Shown here: one piece after another, positions 27,073 through 36,547 of the stretch
Layout of the letters: each line of letters opens with the position of its first letter
Position numbering within the stretch: position 1 is the first letter of the stretch
Assembly: GCF_021234875.1 (NCBI RefSeq)
Contig: NZ_JAJQVM010000020.1
Span: forward strand, 1 to 64,000
DNA: 64,000 nt
Source: Marinibactrum halimedae
Lineage (GTDB): Bacteria; Pseudomonadota; Gammaproteobacteria; Pseudomonadales; Cellvibrionaceae
Direction: 5' to 3'
Program-made: the position numbers and the translations under genes
The notes under the pieces: generated by a model
Databases searched by the model: none
Told to the model about the DNA's origin: nothing
The model's input: the letters and a program-made list of their open reading frames with translations, nothing else

Positions 27073-27900
27073 ATGAGTTATTCACGCCCGGTTCAAGTGA
27101 TTGCGGTCACTGGCGGCAAAGGTGGGGTGGGTAAAACCAACCTCTCAATCAACATAGGCATCGCTTTGGCAGAGATGCAGCGTCGTGTTGTATTGTTGGA
27201 TGCCGATTTGGGGCTGGCCAACATTGATGTGCTATTAGGATTACGTGCGAAACATAATATTGCCGATGTACTCAATGGCGAAGTGGATTTAAAAGATATT
27301 TTATTAAACGGCCCCGGCGGTTTGAAAATTGTACCCGCTTCTTCCGGTGTACAAAGTATGACGACGTTAACCTCTCAACAGCATGGCGCGCTAATTCATG
27401 CTTTTAGTGGTTTAGATCAACATATTGATACCATGATTGTTGATACAGCCGCTGGAATTTCCGATTCGGTGATCAGTTTTGTTCGTGCGTCTACAGAAAC
27501 CTTAGTCGTCGTTTGCGATGAGCCTTCTTCGATTACGGATGCGTACGCGTTGATTAAAATTCTGAACAAGGAATATCGCCAAACGCGTTTCAGAGTGATT
27601 GCCAACATGACGCGCACTCTGCAAGAGGGGCAGGGTTTATTTAATAAATTACAAACCGTATGCGATCGATTTTTAGATGTTACTTTGCAATACGTAGGGC
27701 ATGTTCCGTTTGATGAAAATGTCAGAAAGGCGGTTCAAAAACAAACACCCCTGCTGAATTTTGCACCGAGGTGTCGGGCGGCTCAGGCAATTCGTTCGAT
27801 TGCGCAAAAAGTGGATGAATGGCCACTGCCCAATGGCCCACAAGGGCATTTGGAATTTTTTGTGGAGCGGCTGCTGGAAACCTCAAGCGCGCGGATGTAA
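27073..27900 (+). CDS. flhG: Flagellar number regulator FlhG (FleN, MinD-like ATPase)
   Basis: This is a 275-residue MinD/ParA-family ATPase. The deviant Walker A is GGKGGVGKTN, and LLDADLGLANIDVLLGL and DTAAGISDSV follow. FlhG/FleN restrains flagellar number by acting with FlhF and by antagonising the master activator FleQ. The C-terminal region (LQYVGHVPFDENVRKAVQKQ) is typical. GGGGAG lies just upstream of the ATG. It sits 47 bp after flhF and 14 bp before fliA, in the order conserved among polar flagellates. Confidence 0.95.
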   Translation: MSYSRPVQVIAVTGGKGGVGKTNLSINIGIALAEMQRRVVLLDADLGLANIDVLLGLRAKHNIADVLNGEVDLKDILLNGPGGLKIVPASSGVQSMTTLTSQQHGALIHAFSGLDQHIDTMIVDTAAGISDSVISFVRASTETLVVVCDEPSSITDAYALIKILNKEYRQTRFRVIANMTRTLQEGQGLFNKLQTVCDRFLDVTLQYVGHVPFDENVRKAVQKQTPLLNFAPRCRAAQAIRSIAQKVDEWPLPNGPQGHLEFFVERLLETSSARM

Positions 27901-27914
27901 TTGGGAGTAAACAC

Positions 27915-28664
27915 ATGGCTTTGGCAGATGGGCTGGCAATGTACGATCAAACTCAGCAGACCTCCAAAATTGAAATCAGTGACTATGCACCGTTAGTAAA
28001 ACGGATTGCGCATCACATGATGATGCGTATGCCGGCGAGTGTTCAGGTCGAAGATTTAATTCAAGCCGGTATGGTAGGGTTAATTGAGGCCGCACAGAAG
28101 TTTGATGCCAGCAAAGGAGCCAGTTTTGAAACCTACGCAGGAATTCGCATTCGCGGTTCCATCGTCGATGAAATGCGCCGTGGTGATTGGGCGCCGCGTT
28201 CAGTGCATCGCAATGCTCGTCGAGTACAAGAGGCGATTTCTTCAGTAGAAGGGCGTACCGGTCGTGATGCGCAAGATGGCGAAGTGGCTAAAGAAATGGG
28301 AGTGGACATCGACGAGTACCATTCTATTCTTCTCGACAGTACCAGTACGCGGCTGTTCAGTTATGAAGAAGCAGTGGGAGAGGACGATTCGCGCTTTAGT
28401 GGTGAAGAAGTCAGTGTGTCTTATCGTAGCCCGTTAGAAGGGCTGCAGCGTGAAGGGTTAAAAAAATCGTTAGCGCAAGCCATTCAGTCGTTGCCAGAAC
28501 GAGAGCAGCTGGTTTTGGCGTTGTATTATGATGAAGAGTTGAATTTAAAAGAAATTGGTCAGGTGTTGGGGGTGAGTGAATCCAGAGTCAGTCAGATTCA
28601 CAGTCAAGCGGCATTGAGATTACGGGGGCGTTTAACCGACTGGCAGCGAGATGATTCCGAGTAG
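27915..28664 (+). CDS. fliA: Flagellar sigma factor FliA (sigma-28)
   Basis: This 249-residue sigma-70-family protein starts from ATG 27915, with GGGAG 7 bases upstream. It directs late flagellar and chemotaxis genes. Region 2 is visible (YAPLVKRIAHHMMMRMPASVQVEDLIQAGMVGL, FETYAGIRIRGSIVDEMRRGDW), then region 3 and region 4 with LKEIGQVLGVSESRVSQIHSQA. A matching target promoter is present upstream of parC. It is the last gene of the flhA-flhF-flhG-fliA set. Confidence 0.96.
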   Translation: MALADGLAMYDQTQQTSKIEISDYAPLVKRIAHHMMMRMPASVQVEDLIQAGMVGLIEAAQKFDASKGASFETYAGIRIRGSIVDEMRRGDWAPRSVHRNARRVQEAISSVEGRTGRDAQDGEVAKEMGVDIDEYHSILLDSTSTRLFSYEEAVGEDDSRFSGEEVSVSYRSPLEGLQREGLKKSLAQAIQSLPEREQLVLALYYDEELNLKEIGQVLGVSESRVSQIHSQAALRLRGRLTDWQRDDSE

Positions 28665-29162
28665 TCTCTCGTGGGACGCTTGCCGCCGGTAAGCTTGTTC
28701 CTGGTCACTTTGTAGTGAATAAGTTTGTAGTGAATAAGCTTGTGGTGAATAAGCTTGTGGTGAATAAGTTTGTCGTTGGTGAGTTTTCCGTTATTTGTCT
28801 TTCCATTCTTGCACCATTACGAAATAGTACAATTTTTTGTAACTCTTGCTATACAGTATTTATAAAGAAGTAAAAGCGTAATTATTTTGACGCTTTAATT
28901 TTAAACTGAATGTTTCGCGTTCAATTACAGTCAGCGTCTGGCAAAAACTACTCAATTCCTGTTGTTATTCGTTTAAACGGATAGTGACAGCTATGTCGAT
29001 TGTTCGGGATAATCCCCCACCGTTGACGAATTCATGTGTGACATTCTGAAATTAATACACATTGCAGAAGAATGGTTATCCTCAAAAAACTGGATACCGA
29101 TCAAACTGCTACTAGACTAAGAGTAAATCAACCCCCGGGCCAGGGGTTTTACGGAGGTTCAA
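28665..29162. other. Intergenic region between fliA and cheY
   Basis: This 498-bp region contains the tandem repeat at 28711-28785 and an AT-rich stretch. It should contain the cheY promoter, but neither a sigma-28 nor a sigma-54 site was convincing. No gene is supported. Confidence 0.4.
28711..28785. repeat. 15-bp tandem repeat, five copies
   Basis: Units of the type TGTAGTGAATAAGTT start at 28711, 28726, 28741, 28756 and 28771; the last is diverged. It lies about 50 bp beyond the fliA stop. Confidence 0.9.
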
Positions 29163-29546
29163 TTGGACAAAAATATGAAAATCCTCATCGTGGATGATTT
29201 TTCTACCATGAGGCGGATCATTAAAAACCTACTTCGCGACTTGGGCTTTACCAATACGCAAGAAGCTGATGATGGGCAGACAGCGTTGCCAATGTTAAAA
29301 AGTGGCGATTTTGATTTTCTTGTAACCGATTGGAACATGCCCGGTATGACGGGTATTGAGCTACTGAAGCAAGTGAGGGCGGATGAAAAATTGTCTTCAT
29401 TGCCAGTGCTGATGGTTACAGCGGAAGCAAAGCGTGATCAGATTATTGAAGCGGCTCAGGCCGGAGTAAATGGCTATGTGGTTAAACCATTCACTGCTCA
29501 AGCTCTAAAAGAGAAAATTGAAAAAATATTTGAGCGCGTTGGATAA
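29163..29546 (+). CDS. cheY: Chemotaxis response regulator CheY
   Basis: This 127-residue single receiver, when phosphorylated by CheA, binds the flagellar switch FliM. It shows [12 protein letters not shown] (acid pocket), [13 protein letters not shown] (acceptor Asp), [11 protein letters not shown] (Thr) and GYVVKPF (Lys), all as in enteric CheY. The start is an unusual TTG at 29163: GGAGG lies 5 bases before it, while the next ATG (29175) is 17 bases away. cheZ follows after about 20 bp, so the two are co-transcribed. Confidence 0.95.
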   Translation: MDKNMKILIVDDFSTMRRIIKNLLRDLGFTNTQEADDGQTALPMLKSGDFDFLVTDWNMPGMTGIELLKQVRADEKLSSLPVLMVTAEAKRDQIIEAAQAGVNGYVVKPFTAQALKEKIEKIFERVG

Positions 29547-29567
29547 CCATTAAACAAAGGCGTGACG

Positions 29568-30377
29568 ATGGAATCAAATAAAACTGATCACAATGCAAAC
29601 TTGTTTGTCGAAGAGCTACGTGATTGTGCAAAAATGCTGGTCGATAAACTTCAAAGTAGTGACTACGAAACGGCGTCGGAATTAATCACGACGCTGACGC
29701 AAAAACGTGACAACCATATTTATCAGAGTGTTGGCCGTCTTACCCGAGGATTGCATAACGCCATCGTCAACTTCAATGTTGAAGGAGACTTAACATCTGA
29801 TCCCGCCTCAATTGAAAAATCAGAAATTAAAGACGCTTCTGATCGTTTAAATTATGTCATTTCATTAACAGAGCAAGCGGCCGATAAAACCATGGATAAG
29901 GTGGAAGCGTCGGCTCCCATTGCTATGGGGTTGGGCCAAGAGTCTCGCAGCTTGCGCGAAGAGTGGCACCGGCTAAAACGTCGAGAAATGACACCCGATG
30001 AGTTTCGCCAGTTGTATTATCGGATGGATGATTTTCTCGATCAAATGGGTACTGGTGCCGATCAACTGAACCAAAATTTGCAAGAAATTATTTTAGAACA
30101 AGGCTATCAAGATTTAACCGGCCAAGTTTTGAAAAAAGTGATTGGATTAATTTCGGATGTGGAATCTGAGTTGGTGAATCTGGTTCGAATTGCCGGTCAA
30201 GTCGAAGAAATTACAGGTTTGATCGATGATGCCGATAACTTTATCGATGCCAATGCCACACCAGAGAAAAAAGTGGTAGGGGAAGGTGAAGGGCCGCAGG
30301 TTAACGCAGACAAGCGCGATGATGTGGTGTCCAACCAAGATGACGTGGACGATTTATTGTCCAGTTTGGGTTTTTAA
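29568..30377 (+). CDS. cheZ: CheY-P phosphatase CheZ
   Basis: This 269-residue protein starts from ATG 29568, with AAAGG 7 bases upstream; a GTG 6 bases earlier is less likely. CheZ removes phosphate from CheY. It is helical with the conserved active region GYQDLTGQVLKKVIGLI, whose Gln is the catalytic residue of the family. The C-terminal peptide DDVDDLLSSLGF is the CheY-binding tail. It is paired with cheY as in Pseudomonas and Vibrio. An AT-rich hairpin follows, and cheA starts 338 bp later. Confidence 0.93.
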   Translation: MESNKTDHNANLFVEELRDCAKMLVDKLQSSDYETASELITTLTQKRDNHIYQSVGRLTRGLHNAIVNFNVEGDLTSDPASIEKSEIKDASDRLNYVISLTEQAADKTMDKVEASAPIAMGLGQESRSLREEWHRLKRREMTPDEFRQLYYRMDDFLDQMGTGADQLNQNLQEIILEQGYQDLTGQVLKKVIGLISDVESELVNLVRIAGQVEEITGLIDDADNFIDANATPEKKVVGEGEGPQVNADKRDDVVSNQDDVDDLLSSLGF

Positions 30378-30715
30378 GCATTTTGTTCGACAGGTGTGCC
30401 AGCTCGGTGGTTTAACTTATGTATGGTTTTGTTCATACAGAGTTTGATTCCCATAGGGTTAAACTCACATGTGGTTTATGCAGTGTGGTTTGAGTAGGTG
30501 GTTCGAGTAGATAGATGCTAGTTAGTGGGAGATTAATTATTTTAATTAATCTCATTTTTCAGCCACGCTGCGTTTTATTCACACCACACTGGTTTTGATG
30601 AATGTGTATTCGAGAAAATAAATTCGAACAAGCCCATTCAAAAAAACATGCGAGACCTACACCAGGGTTGAGCACACCAGTTGGCTACAAAAACAGGCGG
30701 TTAGAGGAATTGTGA
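30378..30715. other. Intergenic region between cheZ and cheA
   Basis: This 338-bp region contains the hairpin at 30529-30553. cheA may have its own promoter here, but no sigma-28 or sigma-54 match was found. No gene is supported. Confidence 0.4.
30529..30553 (+). terminator. AT-rich hairpin, possible cheYZ terminator
   Basis: GAGATTAATTA and TAATTAATCTC form a perfect 11-bp stem with a 3-base loop, followed by ATTTTTC. The stem is AT-rich, so its strength is doubtful. Confidence 0.45.
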
Positions 30716-33064
30716 ATGGGGTTCGGTGACGACGAAGAGATTCTCCAAGACTTTTTGGTCGAAGCAGGAGAAATCCTCGAACAATTATCGGAACAGCTCG
30801 TTGAGCTGGAACGCAGCCCCGACGATCGAGATTTGCTGAATGCTATCTTTCGTGGATTTCACACAGTAAAAGGTGGGGCGGGTTTTCTACAGTTAGGCCC
30901 GATGGTGGATTGTTGCCACGTTACGGAAAATTTATTTGATATTTTACGTAATGGAAAACGAGAAGTGACACCGGAGCTTATGGATGTTGTCCTTCAGGCA
31001 TTGGATGCTGTGAATGTTCAATTTCAGCAAGTACAAGCTCGTGAAGAACCGTCACCCGCTGATCCTGCTTTAATTGATGCTCTCGGACGTTTAGTGGCAG
31101 GTGAGGATATTGCCACAGAGACGGCAGCGGCTGCAGAAACAGCGCCGACAGAAACGGTTATTGAAGTGGCCGCTCCATCACCTCAACCCGGTGATGATAT
31201 TACGGATCAAGAGTTTGAAGAGTTGTTGGATGCTATTGCCGACGATCCTAATGCTGCTGCAGCCTCGGTTTCAACCTCTGCATCATCTTCAGCCACGCCC
31301 CCCGCTAGCCTCAGTAGTGATGACAATATTTCTGAAGACGAATTTGAATCTTTGCTGGATGAATTGCATGGCAAAGGGAAAGGTCCGGGTGTAACGGCGC
31401 CAGCACCCGGTGCGCCGTCTCAGCCCGCAAGTTCTGGTTCTGATGATATTACCGAAGATGAATTTGAAGCCTTGTTGGATCAACTTCATGGTTCGGGTAA
31501 AGGCCCTGGGGTGGTAGCACCGAAAGCCACTCCCGTGGCCAGTGCACCTGCACCCTCAGCGACTGATGCAACTGACGGTAATACGGCTTCCGGTGGTTCT
31601 GGGGATAATATTACCGAGGATGAGTTTGAAGCATTACTCGATCAGCTTCATGGAGCAGGTAAAGGCCCTGCGGGAGGGGCATCTAGTAGTACGGCTAGTA
31701 GTGCGGCTAATAGTACGCCTAGTACGCCTCTTAGTACATCCAGTTCTGATAAACCAAGCTCAAGTGCTGCCCCAGCGTCTGCCCCTCAAACACCTAAATC
31801 TTCACCCGCTCCAGCTGCAAAAGCGACACCGAAGCCTGCTGCCCCCAAAGCTAAGCCGCCTTCTGCGGCTCAACAAAAAGACGTGGCCGTCGCTGCTGAG
31901 GCTACGGTTCGGGTGGATACCCAGCGTCTTGACGACATTATGAATATGGTCGGGGAATTGGTGTTGGTGCGTAATCGTTTAGTACGCATTGGTGATGAGC
32001 GCAGTGATGAAACCTTATCCAAGGCGGTGTCAAATCTGGATGTGGTGACAGCTGATCTTCAATCGGCTGTTATGAAAACCCGTATGCAGCCGATCAAGAA
32101 AGTGTTTGGTCGTTTCCCAAGAGTGGTAAGGGATTTGGCGCGTAACCTCAAAAAAGAAATTAATTTGGAGTTGCAAGGGGAAGACACGGATCTAGATAAA
32201 AACCTAGTGGAGGCTCTGGCCGATCCGTTGGTGCATTTGGTGCGCAATTCTGTGGATCACGGTATAGAACTGCCGGATGTCCGAGAAAATGTGGGTAAGC
32301 CCCGTGTTGGTAAAGTGATTTTAGCGGCAGAGCAGGAAGGCGATCATATCCTCTTGTCCATCACCGATGACGGTGGTGGTATGGACCCTGAAAAGCTGAA
32401 AAATATTGCCATCGAAAAAGGGGTCTTGGATGAGGATGCAGCAGGCAGATTATCTGATCAAGAAGCTTTCGCCTTAATTTTTGCGCCGGGTTTTTCCACG
32501 AAGAAAGAAATTTCCGATGTGTCTGGCCGAGGCGTCGGCATGGACGTGGTCAAAACCAAAATTACGCAGCTCAATGGCACCATCGAGATTGATTCCCGTA
32601 AGGGAGAAGGCACGAAGCTGTCCATTAAAGTGCCACTTACCTTGGCCATTATGCCAACATTGATGATTATGTTGGCGGATCAAACCTTTGCATTACCGTT
32701 GGTCAATGTGGATGAGATTTTCCATATGGATCTCACCAAAACCAACACAGTGGACGGGCAAGAGTGTGTCACTATTCGTGAGCGAGCGTTGCCAATTTTC
32801 CACCTCAAGCGTTGGTTGGTGCAGGGTGCGCAGTGGGAAGAGCGGCCAAAAGAAGGTCATGTCGTGGTGGTGTCTGTGGGCACACAACGTGTGGGTTTTG
32901 TGGTAGATCAATTGATCGGTCAAGAAGAAGTCGTAATTAAGCCTTTAGGCAACACCTTGCAAGGCACACCTGGTATGGCGGGTGCGACCATCACAGGGGA
33001 TGGTACGATTGCCTTGATTCTTGATGTACCCAGTTTGTTGAAGCGCTATGCTGGGTCGCTGTAG
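30716..33064 (+). CDS. cheA: Chemotaxis histidine kinase CheA
   Basis: This is the 782-residue central kinase of the chemotaxis array. The Hpt domain has AIFRGFHTVKGGAGF (His49). The region about 110-390 is a long Ala/Pro/Ser-rich linker carrying four copies of a short acidic motif, EDEFEALLDQLHG-GKGPG, near residues 161, 202, 242 and 297; a separate P2 domain is not evident. From about 395 come dimerisation (DTQRLDDIMNMVGELVLVRN), ATP-binding (LVRNSVDHGIE, ITDDGGGMDPE, GRGVGMDVV) and the CheW-like C-terminus. The start ATG has GAGG 8 bases upstream. It is followed directly by cheB and stator genes. Confidence 0.95.
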   Translation: MGFGDDEEILQDFLVEAGEILEQLSEQLVELERSPDDRDLLNAIFRGFHTVKGGAGFLQLGPMVDCCHVTENLFDILRNGKREVTPELMDVVLQALDAVNVQFQQVQAREEPSPADPALIDALGRLVAGEDIATETAAAAETAPTETVIEVAAPSPQPGDDITDQEFEELLDAIADDPNAAAASVSTSASSSATPPASLSSDDNISEDEFESLLDELHGKGKGPGVTAPAPGAPSQPASSGSDDITEDEFEALLDQLHGSGKGPGVVAPKATPVASAPAPSATDATDGNTASGGSGDNITEDEFEALLDQLHGAGKGPAGGASSSTASSAANSTPSTPLSTSSSDKPSSSAAPASAPQTPKSSPAPAAKATPKPAAPKAKPPSAAQQKDVAVAAEATVRVDTQRLDDIMNMVGELVLVRNRLVRIGDERSDETLSKAVSNLDVVTADLQSAVMKTRMQPIKKVFGRFPRVVRDLARNLKKEINLELQGEDTDLDKNLVEALADPLVHLVRNSVDHGIELPDVRENVGKPRVGKVILAAEQEGDHILLSITDDGGGMDPEKLKNIAIEKGVLDEDAAGRLSDQEAFALIFAPGFSTKKEISDVSGRGVGMDVVKTKITQLNGTIEIDSRKGEGTKLSIKVPLTLAIMPTLMIMLADQTFALPLVNVDEIFHMDLTKTNTVDGQECVTIRERALPIFHLKRWLVQGAQWEERPKEGHVVVVSVGTQRVGFVVDQLIGQEEVVIKPLGNTLQGTPGMAGATITGDGTIALILDVPSLLKRYAGSL

Positions 33065-33093
33065 CTAACGCAGCGTGGGAGTATGAGGAATCA

Positions 33094-34449
33094 ATGACGT
33101 TCAAAGTGTTGGTGGTGGATGACTCCCATTTTTTTCAAGAACGTTTGAAGGAAATGATCCAAGCGCACCCCAAGCTAAAAGTGGTGGCCATCGCCAGTAA
33201 CGGTCGTGAGGCAGTGGAGCTTGCGGAGCAGCATCGTCCAGATTTAATTACAATGGACTATGAAATGCCAGTGATGGATGGGGTGACGGCGGTTCGGCAA
33301 ATTATGGCGGCACACCCCACGCCCATTCTTATGTTTTCTTCTTTGACTTACGAAGGTGCGCGAACCACTTTAGATGCATTAGACGCTGGTGCAGTGGATT
33401 TTCTTCCTAAAAACTTTGCGGAAGTGTCACGAGATTCTGGGCAATTAAAAGCTCGGTTACATGAGCGATTATTAGCCATTGTGAATCAACGTGGAGCCGC
33501 ATCGGGCTTTGGCGCCACCAACTTTTCCAGTCCATCTTCTTCATCACAATCCAGTACTCAGGTACATAGAAGTCAGGCAACCAAAAGCCAGTCTACTGGC
33601 AGTCAGGCTGTTAATAGTCAGACGGCTAACAGTCAGACGGCTAACAGTCAGACGGCTAAAAATCAGACGACTAACAGTCAGACCAGCAGGCATCTAAGCA
33701 ATACCGTTACACGAAAAGAGCCTGACGATGATGCCGTGAGTCAGCCAAAGGCGAGTGCAGCGGCTCCACAAAAAAACAGTCAGGAACCACCGCGTCACGA
33801 CCCTTATCTTGAGGCGGTGGGCGAGCGCTCTGCCACAGTATCGGCGCGAGCATCCCGTGAGTCGGTGCCCCGATTACGCAATCGTTTGCAATTATTGGCT
33901 ATTGGGGCTTCAACAGGGGGCCCTGTGGCACTCACGGAAGTGTTAACTAAGTTACCGGCTAACTTTCCTGCGCCTATTTTACTGATTCAACATATGCCCC
34001 AGAATTTTACTCAGGCGTTTGCTGAGCGATTGGATAGGTTGTGTCAAATTCGGGTTAAACAGGCCAGTGATGGCGATAAACTCGTACCGGGCCAGGCTTT
34101 GTTGGCCCCCGGTGGACAGCAAATGATGGTGGACCCTAAAAGCCGATCGACCGTTCGAATTCTGCCCGGTGATGATCGCCTCAACTATAAACCCTGTGTG
34201 GATGTTACCTTCGCATCAGCGGCCAATGCGTTTGGGGATCGCCTAATGGCGATTATCATGACTGGAATGGGCTCGGATGGTTGCGATGGTTGCCGAATTA
34301 TCAAGCAAAAAGGCGGTGTTGTTTGGTCGCAAGATAAAGACAGTTCTGTCATTTACGGTATGCCAATGGCGGTGGCCAAAGCGGGTTTAACTGATCGTGT
34401 TGTCGCGTTACGACAATTTGCGCCAGATTTGAATGACGCATGGACGTAA
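33094..34449 (+). CDS. cheB: Chemoreceptor methylesterase CheB
   Basis: This 451-residue protein removes methyl groups from receptor glutamates when its receiver is phosphorylated. The receiver is at residues 1-125 (VLVVDDSHFF, ITMDYEMPVMDG, PKNF). The linker, about 130-255, is expanded and contains a run of NSQT-type repeats near 165-195. The catalytic domain has GASTGGPVAL (Ser273), IQHMPQNFTQ (His300) and MTGMGSDGCDG (Asp395), the complete triad. It starts 29 bp after cheA. No cheR is visible in this window. Confidence 0.94.
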   Translation: MTFKVLVVDDSHFFQERLKEMIQAHPKLKVVAIASNGREAVELAEQHRPDLITMDYEMPVMDGVTAVRQIMAAHPTPILMFSSLTYEGARTTLDALDAGAVDFLPKNFAEVSRDSGQLKARLHERLLAIVNQRGAASGFGATNFSSPSSSSQSSTQVHRSQATKSQSTGSQAVNSQTANSQTANSQTAKNQTTNSQTSRHLSNTVTRKEPDDDAVSQPKASAAAPQKNSQEPPRHDPYLEAVGERSATVSARASRESVPRLRNRLQLLAIGASTGGPVALTEVLTKLPANFPAPILLIQHMPQNFTQAFAERLDRLCQIRVKQASDGDKLVPGQALLAPGGQQMMVDPKSRSTVRILPGDDRLNYKPCVDVTFASAANAFGDRLMAIIMTGMGSDGCDGCRIIKQKGGVVWSQDKDSSVIYGMPMAVAKAGLTDRVVALRQFAPDLNDAWT

Positions 34450-34569
34450 ATCTGTACTTTTAATGTATGCAAATATTGTCATTGATTTGCCGTTTTTGAG
34501 TCGGCGCCACCATGTCAACATCATTTCACACATCTATTCATTACTATTCTCAAGCTCTTATGGGGCATT

Positions 34570-35310
34570 ATGGATAAATTCAGTTTTATCGGCGTTATTG
34601 TGGGTTTTGCTGCCTTGTTGGGAGGAAACTTTTTAGAAGGGGGAAGTTGGCACTCGCTGGTGAATGGCCCTGCAGCATTAATTGTTATTGGTGGCACTTT
34701 GGGAGCGGCGATATTGCAAACGCCCAAAAATGGCTTAGGCAAAGCATTATCGCTGTTTACTTGGGTGTTTAATCCACCGGCTTATCAAGCCCAAACGGGC
34801 ATCAAAAAAATTGTGGCTTGGGCTAATGCTGCCCGGCGCGATGGTCTATTGGGTTTGGAAAATTTGGTGGAGCGTGAAAAAGACACTTTCGCCAAAAAAG
34901 GGCTGCAATTGTTAATTGATGGTGCTGAACCAGAGTCCATTCGTCGAGTGCTGGAAAGCGACCTTTCACAAAAAGAACAGCAAGATTTATACGCTGTACA
35001 GTTTTACGAAAGCATGGGCGGGTATGCACCAACCATTGGTATTATTGGCGCGGTAATGGGGTTAATTCATGTGATGCAAAATCTGGCTGACCCGAGTGAA
35101 TTAGGGCCGGGTATTGCGGTGGCATTTGTGGCCACCATTTACGGAGTGGCGCTGGCTAATCTTTTATTGTTACCGATTGCCAATAAATTAAAGCTCTGTG
35201 TTTTGTCTGAGTCGCGGTACAAAGAATTAATGATTGATGGATTACTCTTTATTGCGGATGGAGAAAACCCACGGCTAATTGAGCTTAAATTGCAGGGGTA
35301 TCTGCATTAA
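34570..35310 (+). CDS. motC: Flagellar stator protein MotC (MotA/PomA family)
   Basis: This 246-residue integral-membrane protein has four hydrophobic segments: FIGVIVGFAALLGGNF, a second near 35-50, and a pair formed by APTIGIIGAVMGLIHVM and GIAVAFVATIYGVALANLLLL. With MotD it forms the ion-driven stator. The cytoplasmic loop has the charged region (ARRDGLLGLENLVE) typical of the MotC branch. The pairing with motD beside cheB matches Pseudomonas. The driving ion is not decided by sequence here. Confidence 0.92.
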   Translation: MDKFSFIGVIVGFAALLGGNFLEGGSWHSLVNGPAALIVIGGTLGAAILQTPKNGLGKALSLFTWVFNPPAYQAQTGIKKIVAWANAARRDGLLGLENLVEREKDTFAKKGLQLLIDGAEPESIRRVLESDLSQKEQQDLYAVQFYESMGGYAPTIGIIGAVMGLIHVMQNLADPSELGPGIAVAFVATIYGVALANLLLLPIANKLKLCVLSESRYKELMIDGLLFIADGENPRLIELKLQGYLH

Positions 35311-35398
35311 GCCGGTAAGTTGGATTTTTTAGGGTTGATAACCTGGCATGGCCAATTGAAATGGCAACGATATAGAAAAGAGCGGTGAGATAAGAACG

Positions 35399-36547
35399 GT
35401 GAGAGAACAGCGGCGACGCGTTGAAATGAGTATGAATCACGAGCGCTGGTTGGTGTCTTACGCCGACTTTATCACCTTATTGTTTGCGTTTTTTGTGGTG
35501 ATGTATTCCATTTCTCAAGTCAATGAAGCGCAATACAGAGTGCTTTCTGAAACCTTGTCGGCGACATTCAGTCAACCGGAACGAAGTATTGATCCTATCC
35601 AAATTGGGGAGCCGGTGAGTGGGCGAGAGCCCAGTGTGATTAACACCGGCGAGGTGCCCGATAATCCTATGATGGGAGAGGGTGCCTTTGAGCAGACGGC
35701 GCCTTTACCACAGGGTATTGAGTCTCCGCCAGAAAGTGATACGGACTCTTTTGCGGTGGCTGAAGGTGCCTCGCCGACACCGCTATCGGCCATGGAGGAA
35801 GCCTTGCTGAATGAATTTAAAGATCTAGTGGATGATGAGCTGGTGGTGGTGAGTGCGAATGAATCTTGGTTGGAAGTGCAATTAAATGCCAAAATTTTAT
35901 TTGATCCGGCCAGTGCTACCCTCACTTTGCAAGCACGCTCTATTTTCGATGATATTGCGACGATTTTGTCGCCCCACGCCAATGCTATCTCTGTCGAAGG
36001 GTTTACGGATAATACTCCGATTAATAATGCTCGGTTTCCCAGTAATTGGGAGTTATCTGCGGCCCGTGCTGCTGCCGTGGTGAAGCGTTTAGCCGGAGCT
36101 GGTATAGATCCCGCGCGCCTGTCGGCGGTGGGTTATGGTGAGTTTCGACCCGTGGCCAGCAATCAGACGGAAGCCGGGCGTGCGCTTAATCGTCGCGTGG
36201 GATTGCTGATCGCGCGTGAGTTGGCGCCACGCCCATTGGTTACTCCTTCATTGTCCACCCCCTCGTTATCTGATCCTGGTGATTCACAAGGGCGTGATGA
36301 GTCATTGTCGCCACCAGTTCAACCATCAGGAACCGAAAGCACGTTATCTTCATTGCAACAACTGGATGAATTAAATGCTCTGCCCGCGGCCACTGAAACA
36401 ACCACTCTCAATGATGTATTGCAAAAGGGGGATGTATCCGGTGCGCCTCCATTAAGAATAGAGCCAGTACGTACTGAAGGTGGTGGTTTGTTGTTCACCA
36501 GTGACCCTGATTTATTACGGGAAAATACCACAGGCGATGACAATTAG
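35399..36547 (+). CDS. motD: Flagellar stator protein MotD (MotB family)
   Basis: The protein has 382 residues from GTG 35399. The N-terminal NHERWLVSYADFITLLFAFFVVMYS contains the single membrane helix with the ion-binding Asp. Residues about 60-135 are a Pro/Ser/acidic linker. Residues about 170-285 are an OmpA-like peptidoglycan-binding domain (VEGFTDNTPINNARFPSNWELSAARA, NRRVGLLI). The tail is again low-complexity. It pairs with MotC 88 bp upstream and anchors the stator to the cell wall. An in-frame ATG near 35426 is an alternative start. Confidence 0.93.
   Translation: MREQRRRVEMSMNHERWLVSYADFITLLFAFFVVMYSISQVNEAQYRVLSETLSATFSQPERSIDPIQIGEPVSGREPSVINTGEVPDNPMMGEGAFEQTAPLPQGIESPPESDTDSFAVAEGASPTPLSAMEEALLNEFKDLVDDELVVVSANESWLEVQLNAKILFDPASATLTLQARSIFDDIATILSPHANAISVEGFTDNTPINNARFPSNWELSAARAAAVVKRLAGAGIDPARLSAVGYGEFRPVASNQTEAGRALNRRVGLLIARELAPRPLVTPSLSTPSLSDPGDSQGRDESLSPPVQPSGTESTLSSLQQLDELNALPAATETTTLNDVLQKGDVSGAPPLRIEPVRTEGGGLLFTSDPDLLRENTTGDDN

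Noticed and set aside
28860-29162. Sigma-28 or sigma-54 promoter for cheY
   Set aside because: CCGATCAA-like and TGGCAAA-like pieces occur, but spacing to a second element is wrong in each case.
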